Assembly (NCBI GenBank): GCA_903919075.1
Contig: CAIXGR010000054.1
Coordinates: 1-41,023, forward strand
Direction: 5' to 3'
Origin: an uncultured Bacteroidota bacterium
Lineage (GTDB): Bacteria > Bacteroidota > Bacteroidia > Chitinophagales > LD1
DNA: 41,023 nt
The notes beneath the pieces are model-generated. The model was not told the origin of the DNA. It searched no databases and saw only the letters and a list, made by a program, of their open reading frames with translations. Positions 18,053-26,955 of the stretch are shown here, in pieces. A program made the translations under genes and the position numbers. Each line of letters opens with the position of its first letter. The stretch's first letter is position 1.

Positions 18053-19120
18053 ATGAAAAAGGTTCTTATTACAGGAGGGGCAGGTTTTATCGGTTCGCAT
18101 GTAGTGCGGCTGTTTTTAAGTAATCATCCTGATTATGAAATATATAATCTAGATAAACTTACTTATGCTGGTAACCTTGAGAATTTAAAAGATGTTGAAG
18201 GCAACCCCAACTACAAATTTATAAAGGGCGATATAACTGATGCGGCTTTCATCAATACTTTATTTGATGAGAATAAATTTGGGGTGGTTATACATTTAGC
18301 TGCCGAAAGCCATGTTGATCGTTCTATTAGTAACCCTCTGGAATTTGTTACTACCAACGTAATAGGCACTGTAAATCTTTTGAACGCAGCGAAAAAAATC
18401 TGGGACTGCAACAAAGATAAGCCGGTGCGCCAGGATAGGATTTTTTACCATGTTTCAACCGATGAAGTTTATGGCTCGTTGGGTGAAACAGGTTTTTTTA
18501 CCGAGCAAACTTCCTACGATCCACAGTCGCCATATTCGGCGTCTAAAGCAAGTTCCGATCATTTTGTTCGGGCTTATTTCAATACTTATAATTTACCGGT
18601 AGTTATTTCAAACTGTTCGAATAATTATGGTGCCAATCAGTTTCCAGAAAAATTGATACCGCTGTTTATTCATAATATCAGAAACAATAAACCGCTACCG
18701 GTATATGGCGATGGTAAATACACCCGCGATTGGCTTTGGGTAGTTGATCATGCACGTGCTATTGATTTGATTATGCACAAAGGGGAACTGGGCGAAACAT
18801 ATAATATTGGCGGCTTTAACGAGTGGCAAAATATTGAATTGATAAAGCTAATGTGCAGCATTATGGATAAAAAGCTTGCACGCAAACCAGGCGAATCAGA
18901 AAAACTAATCACCTATATAAAGGACAGGCCGGGGCACGACAGGCGCTATGCTATTGATGCAGCAAAGTTGAATAAAAACCTGGGCTGGAAACCTTCGGTA
19001 ACTTTTGAAGAAGGATTGGAAAAAACAATTGACTGGTATTTAGCTAATGAAGAATGGTTGAAACACCTTACTTCGGGCGAGTATCAAAAATATTACGAAC
19101 AGCAATACGCTGCTCGGTAG
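18053..19120 (+). CDS. rfbB: dTDP-glucose 4,6-dehydratase
   Basis: This 355-residue extended SDR has GGAGFIG (8-14), HLAAESHVDRS (81-91, the RmlB signature), the catalytic triad region STDEVYG with T136, D137 and E138, Y161-xxx-K165 in YSASKASSDH, and NNYGANQFPEKLIP. It converts dTDP-glucose to dTDP-4-keto-6-deoxyglucose, a precursor of dTDP-rhamnose and aminodeoxy sugars. RmlA, RmlC and RmlD are not in the window, so either they lie elsewhere or the product feeds another deoxysugar. It starts 43 bases after the dehydrogenase. Confidence 0.94.
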   Translation: MKKVLITGGAGFIGSHVVRLFLSNHPDYEIYNLDKLTYAGNLENLKDVEGNPNYKFIKGDITDAAFINTLFDENKFGVVIHLAAESHVDRSISNPLEFVTTNVIGTVNLLNAAKKIWDCNKDKPVRQDRIFYHVSTDEVYGSLGETGFFTEQTSYDPQSPYSASKASSDHFVRAYFNTYNLPVVISNCSNNYGANQFPEKLIPLFIHNIRNNKPLPVYGDGKYTRDWLWVVDHARAIDLIMHKGELGETYNIGGFNEWQNIELIKLMCSIMDKKLARKPGESEKLITYIKDRPGHDRRYAIDAAKLNKNLGWKPSVTFEEGLEKTIDWYLANEEWLKHLTSGEYQKYYEQQYAAR

Positions 19121-19142
19121 AAAACAATAAGCAGTAAATAAC

Positions 19143-20138
19143 ATGTACGAGGTTCCATATCATAATAAAGATTTATCGAAATTCTCTTTTCTGATTACAG
19201 GCGGAGCGGGCTTTATTGGCTCGAACATTGCTGAGTATCTTTTAAAGTATGGCGCTAAAAAGGTACGCGTGCTCGATAATTTGGCTACCGGCAACAAGGC
19301 TAATGTCGAAGCATTTAAAAGCAACCCGGCATTCGAATTTATTGAAGGCGATATACGCAATTTGGAAACCTGCCGTAAAGCCTGCGAAAGAATAGATTTT
19401 GTTTCGCACCAAGCTGCTTTGGGGTCAGTTCCACGTTCGGTTAAAGAGCCTGAGAATACTAATGCAGTAAATGTGGATGGTTTTTTAAATGTACTGATTG
19501 CAGCTAAAGATAATAAGGTTAAGAATTTTGTTTATGCGTCTTCATCATCGGTTTACGGCGATGAAAAAACTTTACCTAAAGTAGAAGAGAAAACCGGTAA
19601 CCCGCTTTCGCCGTATGCAGTAAGCAAGTGGACGAATGAATTATATGCTAAGGTGTTTTATAACGTATATGGCTTAAATGTAGTGGGCCTTCGCTACTTC
19701 AATATATTCGGGCCTCGTCAGGACCCAAAGGGTGAATACGCCGCAGTAATGCCGCTGTTCATTGATAAGATTATGAAAAAAGAGGAAGTGTATATTGATG
19801 GCGATGGCAACCAAACACGCGATTTTACCTTTGTTGAGAATGCTGTGCAGGCCAATGTTAGGGCTATGCTAAATGAAAACGCCGAGGCTTTTAATCAGGT
19901 TTTTAATATTGCAGTGGGAGAGAACTTTTCGGTTAATCATTTATATACTGAAATTCAAAAATTGCTGAGTAGCGATCATAACGCCAAATACCGCGAAACG
20001 CGTAAAGGTGATATTAGAAATTCGTTGGCTGATATTTCAAAAGCAAAAAATCTGCTTGGTTATAATCCCGAATTTCAATTTGGTAAAGGACTTGCTATTA
20101 CGGTAGAATACTTCCACAAGTTTTATTTAGCCCGGTAA
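19143..20138 (+). CDS. UDP-N-acetylglucosamine 4-epimerase-like SDR (WbpP/VipB type)
   Basis: This 331-residue SDR has GGAGFIG at 20-26 after a 19-residue N-terminal extension, HQAALGSVPRSVKEP (89-103, the WbpP/VipB signature), YASSSSVYGD, and Y158-xxx-K162 in YAVSKWTNELYA. WbpP-type enzymes interconvert UDP-GlcNAc and UDP-GalNAc (and the uronic acids) at C4. With the dehydrogenase at 16720 it could give UDP-GalNAcA. It is the last gene in the nucleotide-sugar block and is followed by a strong terminator. Confidence 0.91.
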   Translation: MYEVPYHNKDLSKFSFLITGGAGFIGSNIAEYLLKYGAKKVRVLDNLATGNKANVEAFKSNPAFEFIEGDIRNLETCRKACERIDFVSHQAALGSVPRSVKEPENTNAVNVDGFLNVLIAAKDNKVKNFVYASSSSVYGDEKTLPKVEEKTGNPLSPYAVSKWTNELYAKVFYNVYGLNVVGLRYFNIFGPRQDPKGEYAAVMPLFIDKIMKKEEVYIDGDGNQTRDFTFVENAVQANVRAMLNENAEAFNQVFNIAVGENFSVNHLYTEIQKLLSSDHNAKYRETRKGDIRNSLADISKAKNLLGYNPEFQFGKGLAITVEYFHKFYLAR

Positions 20139-20148
20139 AAGATAAAGC

Positions 20149-20165
20149 CACAGAGGGGCACAGAG
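20149..20165. repeat. Short CACAGAG direct repeat
   Basis: CACAGAGGGGCACAGAG holds two CACAGAG copies with a 10-base period just behind the last nucleotide-sugar gene. Similar CACAGAG-rich strings are scattered in many bacterial intergenic regions. It is low in information and has no assigned role. Confidence 0.35.
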
Positions 20166-20207
20166 AAATAAAAAAAGAGAACCATTGAGTGTTCTCTTTT
20201 TTTATTT
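20166..20207. terminator. Bidirectional terminator between convergent genes
   Basis: A perfect 17-bp stem pairs 20166-20182 with 20191-20207 (core AAAAAGAGAAC / GTTCTCTTTTT), with an 8-base loop CATTGAGT. A-run and T-run arms allow it to serve both the plus-strand block ending at 20138 and the minus-strand gene ending at 20234. Confidence 0.85.
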
Positions 20208-20233
20208 CTTGAGTTATTGGAAAACTCTGTTGA

Positions 20234-23200
20234 TTAATGCGGTATACTATCCATTAACTGTTGCTGGTTTTGCACCGGTTGAATAGTATCTTGTTTAGGC
20301 GCTTCCTGAACCGGTACTTGTTGTGGAGGAGCATCCTGCTTAATTTCTCCACCCGGTTGGGCAGGGCTTTGTGCAGGTGGAACCGGCTCTTCCTTAACCG
20401 GTGGTGTTTTCTCCGGTTCCGGTTGTTTTATGTTCTGCTCAGGTGCATTTGGTTGAATTTCTTCTTTTGGTTGTCCGGCATCTGGTTTTACCGGTGCCTC
20501 AGGCTCGTTTATTTCCTGCTTCTGCGGAACGGTATCTTGTTTAGGTTCTTCTTTATGCTTAATTCTATCGGGTGGCGGACCGGAAAGGATACTGCCACCA
20601 TTCATTTTCATTTGGTTGATTTGGTCGATTTCGCGTTGGTCTATATCTTCTCTTTTAGGTTGTTCAGGTACCGCATTACCCGTGGTATCGCCCGGCAAAT
20701 CATTGATGGATGATGTGTCGTTTACGGGAATTTCTTCCTGTGGCGCTCTTGGCTCAGGCCGCGGACGGCTTATACCGGCTGCCTTGTCTTTCATATAATC
20801 AAGAAAATCGGCCTTGTTTAATGGCGAAGCAGGGGTATACATGTAGAAACGGTTGTTGCTGCCTTTTACTTTTCGTTTATCCGGAGAGGTGGCAGTAATA
20901 ATTTTCGCAATGTCATCGTAAGATGAAAGAACACCTAAGGCACCGGGGCGGTATTCGAAATAAAACCAGCCTTTAGTACCGGTTTGCAAATAAATTGTAA
21001 ATACATCGGCACCGCCTTTGTATTGAATTTCGATAGTGCCCTCTATTTTTTTATTAATTACTTTTTTGCCAATCATGGCCACGCCGATTTTGCCTACCGA
21101 GCGGAGAGAAACGTCGTCAGGATCGAAAACGAAATTGACATCGCTAAAAACAAGATTGTAGTCAAAGTTTTTAGGGCGCTTTGTAAAGGTTGGTGATTTG
21201 CTGAATTCCTCCAGTTGCTTTCTATCGTCCCTATCGCCGTATAATTCGCTTATTGCCTTTTTTTGATGGTCGGTTTCGTAAGTTAGTTCAGGTTGGTCGA
21301 AATTATCGCCGGCCATATAAAATTCAAAACGCTCTTGAATCTTATCGCCCATTTGCGCATCGAGCCCTAAAGTAAAGTTCAGTTTATATTTACCGGAATC
21401 TAGCTTAACATCGGCGTTACCCGCTGCCATGCTTTTAATAAGGCCAAATTTAGTGCCCAAATCAAATTTTCCTTCTGCTTTTACAGTGCCTTTTTTATCA
21501 TCGTAGCGCAACACATTTCCGTACTGTGTATTGCCTTTAATTTTTTCAGCATTGCCAAATAGGTATTCGCCGGTAGATAATTGGGTAACAATGCCAGTGG
21601 TTTTAAATATCGGAATGTCGCGGTTATTTAATTTTGGCGCCATTATGGTTGTATATATCGCCGCTGCATCGGGAACAGGATTGATGTGTATACCGGCGCT
21701 AAGTTTGTTGTTCGAAGAATTTTTTGTTGCGGTATCGTATTTTAAAGCCAGGCTTTTTGGGTCAACCCCCTGGTTGATGAAAAATTCTGATGTAGTGGTT
21801 TTAGGGTTTTTGAAATCAATTTTTGCATACCCTTTAAAATTGATGAATGAATCAACTGATGCAATATTTCCTTCACCGTTGAATTTTACATTTGGATAGA
21901 TTGCAAAATTTTGTTTTTCATCAATATTAGTTTTGGCAATTAATTTCCATACCTCAGTCTTTTTTTTGTGCTCGCCTTCAGTTTCTCTTTTGGTTGAGAT
22001 ATCACCAAACTCAAGCACTTCATGAATGTCCTTAGTAGTATAATGGTAAATGCCCACGGCTTTTAATTCTTCCTTGCTATAAATATCTACAGTAGCGCTG
22101 TCGAACCGGTGAAACTTATGTATGGTATCGGCAAAAATTATGGCGTTATGCAGTTGGTGCATTTTAGCTTCGCCTTCAATGGTAATTACTCCGCTATCTG
22201 GTACCACACTTGCATCTGCTACTTTTATTTCAGGAACTTGCTCAACACGTAAAACCGATGTAACCAGATTGTACGTTGCACGCTTGCCTAAAAACTTTAA
22301 GCCTTTTTGGTCGTGGCGGGTTGAGGTAAAATATTCACCCGGGCCTTGAGCCGGTGCTTTAAAGTCGAGAATTTTTTCATCCATATACCATTTAAACTCG
22401 TTAATAGCAGTGGTGTATTGATTGTAGGAAAACTCGGTAGGAATATTAAGCAGGTTAGATTTGAAATCGCCGATGCGCGATTTAAAATCAACCTTGGCGG
22501 AAACGTTTGGTGTTTTAAACGAAACCCTATCGCCGGTAGTTTTAATATTCAGCGCTGCGGTATCGGCACTTAAATTCATTGTTTTAAAACTAAAATCTTT
22601 TGAAGTTAGTGTTGCAAGGTCCCAGTCAAGTGTTCCGTTTCCTCTTAGTCCATTATCGGTAAGTAGAAGGCTTCCTTTAAAAGTAGTAAACGAATCATCA
22701 TACATAGCAAAAGGTTTGTCCTTAGCCTTCATGCTGATAAACATACTATCAGAAACCGGCAGCCAAAAAACCTGATCGGAGTCGCCGGTTACTTTAGGTG
22801 TTTTTACGCCTTCAAAGGTTTTAGAAATTAAAAATGTATCGGTAATAGCCCTCAATGAATCGGGATACAAGTGCACATCGTTGGTTGTAAAATCTGCAGT
22901 GCTGTGAGTAATTCTACCGGTACCCTGTAAGCCGGAATAGTTCAATTCAAATTTTCCGTAATATTTACCTTTGCCTTTATATAAATCGTAACCATTTTTC
23001 GGCGTTTCAGATTTAAAGCCTAATGATTCATCACGTTGCAGGTGAACACTATCGTGCAAATCAGGAAAAATGCCACCGGAAACTAATTTCCCCTGCCAGT
23101 TAATAATATCAGCGCTAAAATTGTTCAAGCTATCTAACCGGAAAGGCTCCAATTCAAAGAAGAAATTTTTTCGGGTGTATGCGCCTTTGGCAACTTTTGG

Positions 23201-25252
23201 GTCATCGTAATATATATACGATTTTTCCTTGCTATATAAACGTGGAAACTGGGGTAGCCTTGTGCGCCCTGATTTATTAATGGGTGCATCAATTTCAAGT
23301 AGCCCCTTTATGCCCTCTACTTTCGATTTCATGGGTTTTAGAATCGGGTTGCCGTCACGGTCTACTTTGTTGCTATCAGGCACGTTAATACGCATGGTAT
23401 CAACCTTTGTAAGCTCAACGGTAAAAGGCAAATATTCAAACCTGAATTTTTCACCGGTCATATCCATTCTGCCGGCATACATTAAGCCGTCGAATTCCAT
23501 GTTGCGGTCTTTCTGCAAGCTAATGCTGTTGTCCTTTGGGCGGAAATAAACGTAATCACTATCGCTGATGGGCACTTCAAACACACCCTTTAAATCTATA
23601 TTGCTGCTTTTAAGGTCGATGTAATCATTTCCTGATTGAGGTGCTGACTTAATGGTAATAATATCGTAATCAATTTTTTTAGCTTTTGCCAAAACGTAAT
23701 TAATTGCTTTTTCCTTTACGTTAATTACACCAATATCTTCGTTGTATAAAATAAAGCCGCTGCCTACCAAGTCGTATAACAAAGATTTTATTTCATTTTC
23801 TTTAAGGTTAGGATCCAATGCACGCGCAAATTCAGTAACGTTTACGGTGCGCGAGTTAGTTTTATCGCATATTTTTTTGAGAACATAAAGTGGTTCGTAC
23901 GATGCAACACCTTGTGTTTTACGAAGCAATTCTTTATTGAAATAATTTACCGATTCATACACCCCCGGTTTTTTTCCTACACCTGATAATATTTTAAGAT
24001 TGAGAACGGCTGAATCAAGATTCCAGAAAATGGCATCGGTTTGAAACTCATCATTATGATAAGAGTCAGTGAACTTAGCCTGACCCATACCGGTTTCAGC
24101 ACGCAACAAGCGCATTTCGTGTTTCTGGATTTTGTAGATAAGGTTTAGCTGCGGGTGATAAATAGAATCAGTGCCGAAGTAAATTGAAACCTCAGCTTTT
24201 TCGGCAGCTAATTCCTGACCTTTTTTAATAGTAAGATTTTGGGCGTGGCAAGTAAGCGTTCTTGTTTTTCCATCGCGCGCAAAAAAGGTAAGCTGTGCTT
24301 TTGCCTCGGGTGTACCATAGCCCAATACTTTTGAACCATGTAGACTAAAGCCACCGGTGTATGAAACATTTGGCGCAAGATCTTTAATAGTCATACCAAC
24401 ATCATAAGATTCAAAACGCGGATACGAGGCATTTACCGAATCAATGCCCGAAAGCATTTTGTCAGTTAGTTTTCCTTTAAGTGGTTGTTTGAAATATTCA
24501 AGGTCATAAAAAATGACAGAATCAACGCTATAGCCAACCGATGACAGGTTAACGCTGTAATCTTTAAACGTGCAATACACTTTGGCTGCATCATAACCTG
24601 CGCGGCTCCAATCTACCTTACCTGATTTGCCTACCCATTTTGTTTCAAGCGGGTAATAGGCGCCAGCTGTTTGATTTATTACAACGCTATCGCCCCTAAC
24701 ATTGCCGGTAAGTGTGGTGGTTGGGAAAATAACTGCCGGCTTATTATTATCGTATGCAAATTTATAATCGGGCGATGCCACACGCCATGATTTTGCCGGT
24801 GTTGAGTTTAAAGCGTTTTCGTCGAAAAAGCTGTTTGAAAATTCGATGAATTTCAGAAAGTCGTTGTTGTCGCCTTTTTTTTGATTGTCGATTATATGAC
24901 CGGCAAGCGTATTCCATTCTTCAAATTGCTCGTCGGTTTTTTTACTTTTTACTGCGCTTATAACAGCATTAAGATAATGGTAAAAATGCGGTGCCGGGGC
25001 CATGTTGCGCGCAATCATTAGGTCGGCAGTGGTAATTACCTGATCTAGCCAGGCTGAGCTGAGCTTACCATCTTTAACCATCTTTTGCAACTCATCCATG
25101 GTTTTAATGTTGGCTTCCATTTTGCTGTTGGTCATGTACTGGTTCAATTCTTTCATGAACCGGTCATGCTCGGCAGGAAAGGATGTGATTTGCTGTGCAT
25201 TTGAATATGCAAACATTAAAATGCAGGCTATTGAAATGAAAGTTTTTTTCAT
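20234..25252 (-). CDS. Giant exported beta-rich protein with Pro-rich tail, unknown function
   Basis: I start at the ATG ending at 25252 because it gives a textbook signal peptide (MKKTFISIACILMFAYSNAQ). A GTG at 25297 would add 15 residues and overlap prmA. The protein is about 1672 residues. In order it has a helical N-terminal region (about 25-145), a first beta-rich region (about 150-435), a short helical segment resembling a winged helix (about 450-530, YVLKKICDKTNSRTVNVTEF...LVGSGFILYNED), and a very long region of repeated beta strands (about 535-1490). The last 180 residues are Pro/Gln/Glu-rich and disordered. The beta strands recall AsmA- or OstA-like periplasmic proteins, but no diagnostic motif is visible. 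It is encoded 14 bases behind prmA. Confidence 0.9.
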   Translation of the reverse strand: MKKTFISIACILMFAYSNAQQITSFPAEHDRFMKELNQYMTNSKMEANIKTMDELQKMVKDGKLSSAWLDQVITTADLMIARNMAPAPHFYHYLNAVISAVKSKKTDEQFEEWNTLAGHIIDNQKKGDNNDFLKFIEFSNSFFDENALNSTPAKSWRVASPDYKFAYDNNKPAVIFPTTTLTGNVRGDSVVINQTAGAYYPLETKWVGKSGKVDWSRAGYDAAKVYCTFKDYSVNLSSVGYSVDSVIFYDLEYFKQPLKGKLTDKMLSGIDSVNASYPRFESYDVGMTIKDLAPNVSYTGGFSLHGSKVLGYGTPEAKAQLTFFARDGKTRTLTCHAQNLTIKKGQELAAEKAEVSIYFGTDSIYHPQLNLIYKIQKHEMRLLRAETGMGQAKFTDSYHNDEFQTDAIFWNLDSAVLNLKILSGVGKKPGVYESVNYFNKELLRKTQGVASYEPLYVLKKICDKTNSRTVNVTEFARALDPNLKENEIKSLLYDLVGSGFILYNEDIGVINVKEKAINYVLAKAKKIDYDIITIKSAPQSGNDYIDLKSSNIDLKGVFEVPISDSDYVYFRPKDNSISLQKDRNMEFDGLMYAGRMDMTGEKFRFEYLPFTVELTKVDTMRINVPDSNKVDRDGNPILKPMKSKVEGIKGLLEIDAPINKSGRTRLPQFPRLYSKEKSYIYYDDPKVAKGAYTRKNFFFELEPFRLDSLNNFSADIINWQGKLVSGGIFPDLHDSVHLQRDESLGFKSETPKNGYDLYKGKGKYYGKFELNYSGLQGTGRITHSTADFTTNDVHLYPDSLRAITDTFLISKTFEGVKTPKVTGDSDQVFWLPVSDSMFISMKAKDKPFAMYDDSFTTFKGSLLLTDNGLRGNGTLDWDLATLTSKDFSFKTMNLSADTAALNIKTTGDRVSFKTPNVSAKVDFKSRIGDFKSNLLNIPTEFSYNQYTTAINEFKWYMDEKILDFKAPAQGPGEYFTSTRHDQKGLKFLGKRATYNLVTSVLRVEQVPEIKVADASVVPDSGVITIEGEAKMHQLHNAIIFADTIHKFHRFDSATVDIYSKEELKAVGIYHYTTKDIHEVLEFGDISTKRETEGEHKKKTEVWKLIAKTNIDEKQNFAIYPNVKFNGEGNIASVDSFINFKGYAKIDFKNPKTTTSEFFINQGVDPKSLALKYDTATKNSSNNKLSAGIHINPVPDAAAIYTTIMAPKLNNRDIPIFKTTGIVTQLSTGEYLFGNAEKIKGNTQYGNVLRYDDKKGTVKAEGKFDLGTKFGLIKSMAAGNADVKLDSGKYKLNFTLGLDAQMGDKIQERFEFYMAGDNFDQPELTYETDHQKKAISELYGDRDDRKQLEEFSKSPTFTKRPKNFDYNLVFSDVNFVFDPDDVSLRSVGKIGVAMIGKKVINKKIEGTIEIQYKGGADVFTIYLQTGTKGWFYFEYRPGALGVLSSYDDIAKIITATSPDKRKVKGSNNRFYMYTPASPLNKADFLDYMKDKAAGISRPRPEPRAPQEEIPVNDTSSINDLPGDTTGNAVPEQPKREDIDQREIDQINQMKMNGGSILSGPPPDRIKHKEEPKQDTVPQKQEINEPEAPVKPDAGQPKEEIQPNAPEQNIKQPEPEKTPPVKEEPVPPAQSPAQPGGEIKQDAPPQQVPVQEAPKQDTIQPVQNQQQLMDSIPH

Positions 25253-25266
25253 TACGCTGTTTTTAT

Positions 25267-26091
25267 TTATGGGTGCTGAAAAGTTATGGCAAGCCACCCG
25301 TTATTTTTTAGTTTACTTTTTAATGAAAGGCCAATGTTTTGAGCCAGGTTTGTTATATCCACTTCATCGCTTAGTAATATTCCGCTTACTATCAGTATTC
25401 CATTTTTGTTCAGCAATTCTTTCCACTTCGAAATATTTTGGAGTATTACATTACGGTTGATGTTTGCTAAAATTATATCAAATTTAGAGTTGAACAAGTA
25501 CGAATCGTCGCCGCTTATTGCGGTTATTTTAATGCAATGATTTCGCTCAATATTTTCCAAACAATTTTTATATGCCCATTCCTCGTTATCAATGGCTACA
25601 ATACTGTCAGCTTTTAACTTTTCAGCAAGTATAGCCAATACGCCTGTGCCCGAGCCAAAATCAAGCACCGTTTTATTCACAAAGTTTTCACGCAGCATTA
25701 ATTCAATAACCGAAGCCGTAGTGGCGTGATGGCCTGTGCCAAAGCTCATTTTAGGTTCAATAATTATTTCAAACTCGGTATGAAACTGGCTGTGGAAAGG
25801 AGCACGAATGGCAACCCGGTTGTTTACTACTACAGGCTCAAAATTCTTTTCCCATTCTTCGTTCCAGTTCTTGTTTTCAAGTTTCGAAGCAGTATATTCA
25901 ATATGCTTAAAGTCGTTATCGGTCAATATTTTTTTCACCAATGGCTCATCGGCCTGCTTGCCCGATGCGTATGCCTTTAGCGATTCATTGGTTTCTTCGA
26001 AACCTTCAAAACCATAATCGCTAAGAAGCGAGATGAGCCAACCGCGCTCTATTTCATCAGTAGTAAAAAACTCGTAAACAGAATAAATCAT
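25267..26091 (-). CDS. prmA: Ribosomal protein L11 methyltransferase
   Basis: This 274-residue SAM-dependent methyltransferase trimethylates ribosomal protein L11 on lysines. The substrate-recognition N-domain is followed by the PrmA signature MSFGTGHHATT (115-125), SAM motif I VLDFGSGTGVLAI (142-154), an acidic strand end (VAIDNEEWA) and ANINRNVI, the family's version of the catalytic-loop motif. Its start overlaps the tpiA stop (ATGA, 26088-26091), so translation is coupled, and the giant exported protein follows 14 bases later. Confidence 0.94.
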   Translation of the reverse strand: MIYSVYEFFTTDEIERGWLISLLSDYGFEGFEETNESLKAYASGKQADEPLVKKILTDNDFKHIEYTASKLENKNWNEEWEKNFEPVVVNNRVAIRAPFHSQFHTEFEIIIEPKMSFGTGHHATTASVIELMLRENFVNKTVLDFGSGTGVLAILAEKLKADSIVAIDNEEWAYKNCLENIERNHCIKITAISGDDSYLFNSKFDIILANINRNVILQNISKWKELLNKNGILIVSGILLSDEVDITNLAQNIGLSLKSKLKNNGWLAITFQHP

Positions 26092-26840
26092 TGTGAGGCT
26101 TGTATAATAGCTAGAAAATCGCTGGCGTTTAGTGAAGCACCGCCTACTAAACTACCATCAACATCAGGACATGAAAAAAGTTCTTTGGCGTTAGATGGGT
26201 TACAACTACCGCCGTATAGAATAGGTAATTGTGCGGAAAAAGAATCGGAATATTTTTTAGCAAATTGTTTGCGGATAAAGGCGTGCATGTTGCTTGCTTG
26301 TTCAGCCGTGGCATTTAAACCGGTGCCTATGGCCCAAACAGGCTCGTAAGCAATAATGATGTTCGAAATTTCAGTAGCCGAAAATCCGAACAAACTTTCC
26401 TTCAGTTGATTTAATACAAAATCTTCCTGTCCGTTAGCTTCGCGTATTTGTTTAGGCTCGCCACAGCAAAAAACAGGCTTCAAATTATATTTAAGGGCAA
26501 TCTTTAGTTTTTCTTTCAGTATTTCATTCCTTTCGTTGTAGTGCTCTCTTCTTTCTGAATGTCCAATTAGCACATACTCTATTCCCAAACTTTTAAGTTG
26601 TTGGGCCGATACTTCACCGGTGAATGCTCCATTCTCTCGGTGGCTGCAATTTTGCGCACCAATATTAATTTTACTTTTATTAAGAATGTTCTTTACACTT
26701 TCTAAAAACACAAACGATGGGAATAATAGTACCTCGCATTTCAAACTACCCTCGTGTGCCACTATATCCTTAGCCAGGCCTGCAGCAGTTTGCAGGTCTA
26801 AATTCATTTTCCAATTACCGGCTATTATTTTTTTTCTCAT
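26088..26840 (-). CDS. tpiA: Triosephosphate isomerase
   Basis: This 250-residue TIM barrel interconverts dihydroxyacetone phosphate and glyceraldehyde 3-phosphate. All catalytic residues are present: N9 and K11 in AGNWKMN, H94 in IGHSERR, and E166 in AYEPVWAIGTG, the last being the start of the mobile loop 6. The phosphate-binding GGSCNP appears near residue 210. It is first in a tight minus-strand unit tpiA-prmA-giant exported protein. Confidence 0.97.
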   Translation of the reverse strand: MRKKIIAGNWKMNLDLQTAAGLAKDIVAHEGSLKCEVLLFPSFVFLESVKNILNKSKINIGAQNCSHRENGAFTGEVSAQQLKSLGIEYVLIGHSERREHYNERNEILKEKLKIALKYNLKPVFCCGEPKQIREANGQEDFVLNQLKESLFGFSATEISNIIIAYEPVWAIGTGLNATAEQASNMHAFIRKQFAKKYSDSFSAQLPILYGGSCNPSNAKELFSCPDVDGSLVGGASLNASDFLAIIQASQ

Positions 26841-26887
26841 ACTTTATTTGCACTATGAAATTAAGGTGTCTTTTACTGCATGGTGCC

Positions 26888-26940
26888 CTCCACCCCCTGC
26901 TCCCCTCAGGCTTACGCACTCCCCCCGCCAGCGGGGGACA
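26888..26940. repeat. GC-rich hairpin repeat (Bacteroidota intergenic type)
   Basis: In the 115-base gap between tpiA and the GlmU-like gene a C-rich stretch contains the stem CCCCCGC (26922-26928) paired with GCGGGGG (26931-26937) over a 2-base loop, preceded by CCCTCCACCCCCTGCTCCCC. It contrasts sharply with the AT-rich surroundings and looks like a member of the short hairpin repeats dispersed in Bacteroidota intergenic regions. Confidence 0.6.
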
Positions 26941-26955
26941 TTCCTTTCGTTCTAT

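Noticed and set aside
20261-20713. 150-codon plus-strand frame rich in Leu, Phe and Arg
   Set aside because: It is antisense to the Pro-rich tail of the giant protein; the composition is the mirror of Pro/Glu/Gln codons and there is no independent start context.
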